From the NCBI RefSeq assembly GCF_039543385.1, contig NZ_BAABJQ010000004.1, positions 186,001 to 250,000 on the forward strand: a DNA stretch of 64,000 bases, written 5' to 3'. Source of the DNA: Rugosimonospora acidiphila. GTDB lineage: Bacteria; Actinomycetota; Actinomycetes; Mycobacteriales; Micromonosporaceae. Position 1 is the stretch's first letter. Each line of letters opens with the position of its first letter. Shown here piece by piece: positions 63,040-64,000 of this stretch. Under the pieces are notes generated by a model. That model worked only from the letters and a program-made list of their open reading frames with translations, did no database searches and had not been told where the DNA came from. The position numbers and the translations under genes were made by a program.

Positions 63040-63795
63040 TCACCTCGACATCGACGATGGTGCGCGGTCCGTGGAACGGAGGGCCGCCCGCCGGGTCGCG
63101 CCGGCACTGGCCTCCCCGGCGAGGGCCTCGAACAGGCGCGGATCGGTCAGCTCCTCGGGGTGCCACTGCACGCCGAGGACGAACCGCCGCCGCGGATCCT
63201 CCACCGCCTCGATGACACCGTCGTCGGAGCGGGCCGTCACCACCAGCGACCCGGGATCCCGAACCGCCTGGTGGTGGTAGGAGTTCACCAGCGCGGTCGG
63301 ACCGAGGATCGTGTGCAGCGTCGATCCGGCCGCGACCGTCACCGGGTGCTCCCCGTACCGGCCGGGCGCCGGCTGGTGCCGCTCGTGCCCCACCAGCTCC
63401 GGCAGGTGCTGATGCAGCGAACCACCGGCCGCCACGGCGAGCAGCTGCATGCCCCGGCACACGCCGAGTACCGGAAGGTCGGCGTCGAGCGCGGCGCCCA
63501 GCAGGGCCAGTTCCCCCGCGTCGCGGTCGGGCCGGGTCACGGTACGCGGATGAGCGGACTCGCCGTACTGGTCGGGGGTCACGTCCGCGCCGCCGGCCAG
63601 TAGCAGCCCGTCCAGCCGGCCGAGCAGATCGGCGTCCACGTCATCCGGAGGGATCACCACCGCCCGGGCTCCGGCCGCTGTGACCCGCCGCACATAGGCG
63701 TACGGAACCAGGGCCGCCGGGGCCTGCCACACCCCCCAGGCGGCGTCCTCGACGTAGCAGGTGATGCCGATCACCGGCCGGGCGTGCGGGCTCAC
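63040..63795 (-). CDS. Class I glutamine amidotransferase-like hydrolase (peptidase C26, PuuD-like)
   Basis: The 251-residue protein has GITCYVEDAAWG (9-20), LLLAGGADVTPDQYG, the nucleophile elbow GVCRGMQLLAVA with its Cys, and the catalytic His-Glu in GVQWHPEE. The family hydrolyses gamma-glutamyl amides (gamma-glutamyl-GABA in polyamine or putrescine breakdown). GTG overlaps the upstream SDR stop (GTGA). The coupled SDR suggests a small catabolic operon, as in glutamate/polyamine use in actinobacteria (inference). Confidence 0.88.
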   Translation of the reverse strand: MSPHARPVIGITCYVEDAAWGVWQAPAALVPYAYVRRVTAAGARAVVIPPDDVDADLLGRLDGLLLAGGADVTPDQYGESAHPRTVTRPDRDAGELALLGAALDADLPVLGVCRGMQLLAVAAGGSLHQHLPELVGHERHQPAPGRYGEHPVTVAAGSTLHTILGPTALVNSYHHQAVRDPGSLVVTARSDDGVIEAVEDPRRRFVLGVQWHPEELTDPRLFEALAGEASAGATRRAALRSTDRAPSSMSR

Positions 63796-64000
63796 AGCGG
63801 GGTCACGTACGCGCCGGTGAGGCCGCCGTCCACCACGAACGTGTTGGCGGTCATGAACGAGGAATCGTCGCTGGCCAGGAACGCGACGGCGGCGGCGATC
63901 TCCTCGGGCTCGCCGAACCGGCCCATCGGCACATGCACCAGCCGCCGCGCGGCCCGCTCCGGATCCTTCGCGAACAGCTCCTTGAGCAGCGGCGTGTTCA
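63792..64000 (-). CDS. SDR family oxidoreductase (C-terminal 68 residues; cut by window edge)
   Basis: Reading the minus strand from the right edge gives the end of a short-chain dehydrogenase: a helix (LLKELFAKDPERAARR), then MGRFGEPEEIAAAVAFLASDDSSFMTANTFVVDGGLTGAYV, the SDR C-terminal pattern including the T-G/T-A-N dimer loop and final DGG. Catalytic residues are beyond the window. NAD(P)-dependent oxidoreductase; substrate unknown. Confidence 0.88.
   Translation of the reverse strand, partial: NTPLLKELFAKDPERAARRLVHVPMGRFGEPEEIAAAVAFLASDDSSFMTANTFVVDGGLTGAYVTPL

Overview
The window looks like a contiguous piece of a very GC-rich actinomycete chromosome. The gene set and order (rimP-nusA-ylxR-infB, DUF503-rbfA-DHH phosphoesterase, truB, ribF, rpsO-pnp-M16 protease, dapB, thyX-dapA-rnj, ftsK, pgsA, cinA, clgR-pspA-pspM) follow the order I know from the Mycobacterium tuberculosis chromosome (roughly Rv2743c to Rv2861c), read here on the minus strand. 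Accessory content (LtrA, DUF1707, DUF2752, many GNAT enzymes, an S10-type peptidase) suggests a Micromonospora/Actinoplanes-like soil organism; that family placement is inference. I see no prophage, insertion sequence, CRISPR array, rRNA or tRNA.

Layout. 1-13.7 kb: end of a response regulator, a GNAT, the large helicase Lhr, a secreted beta-helix protein with a pentapeptide minisatellite, an S10-like peptidase, an S-adenosylmethionine hydrolase-like enzyme, a second GNAT, a 12-TM permease and a Nei-type DNA glycosylase. 13.7-20.3 kb: envelope-stress island pspM, pspA, clgR, then cinA, nat, pgsA and rimO. 20.4-29.0 kb: LtrA, FtsK, an unassigned membrane protein, DUF1707, RNase J, DapA and ThyX. 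29.1-39.0 kb: the most accessory stretch, with a ribbon-helix-helix regulator and its apparent operator, DUF2752, a YcaQ-like protein, two GNATs, a GT87 mannosyltransferase-like protein, dapB, an XRE regulator with a divergent MFS exporter, and a GT-C glycosyltransferase. 39.0-46.4 kb: M16 protease, pnp, rpsO, ribF, amidase, truB. 46.5-54.0 kb: Pro-rich membrane protein, MATE exporter, small membrane proteins, DHH phosphoesterase, rbfA, DUF503, a hypothetical and a TRM11-like methyltransferase. 54.0-59.3 kb: infB, ylxR, nusA, rimP. 59.5-64 kb: paired ferritin-like proteins, a nucleotidyltransferase-like protein, VIT1-type transporter, map, a C26 amidotransferase and the end of an SDR gene.

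How it fits together: most minus-strand genes serve translation and RNA metabolism (rimP, nusA, infB, rbfA, truB, rpsO, pnp, rnj, rimO, map), lysine/peptidoglycan precursor and thymidylate supply (dapA, dapB, thyX), or chromosome segregation and envelope care (ftsK, pgsA, clgR-pspA-pspM). Tight 4-nt start/stop overlaps are common.

The main non-gene signals are: (i) a TANNNT -10 hexamer exactly 6-7 nt before many start codons, which implies widespread leaderless transcripts; (ii) a pair of TGACGTCA palindromes over the promoter and start of the RHH gene; (iii) operator-like inverted repeats at the psp and XRE/MFS promoters; (iv) a 153-bp antisense gene overlap; (v) several GC-rich minisatellites, some containing a gene's stop codon. 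I did not find a clearly new multi-gene system; the strongest leads are the RHH operator, the duplicated ferritin-like pair and the stop-codon tandem duplications.
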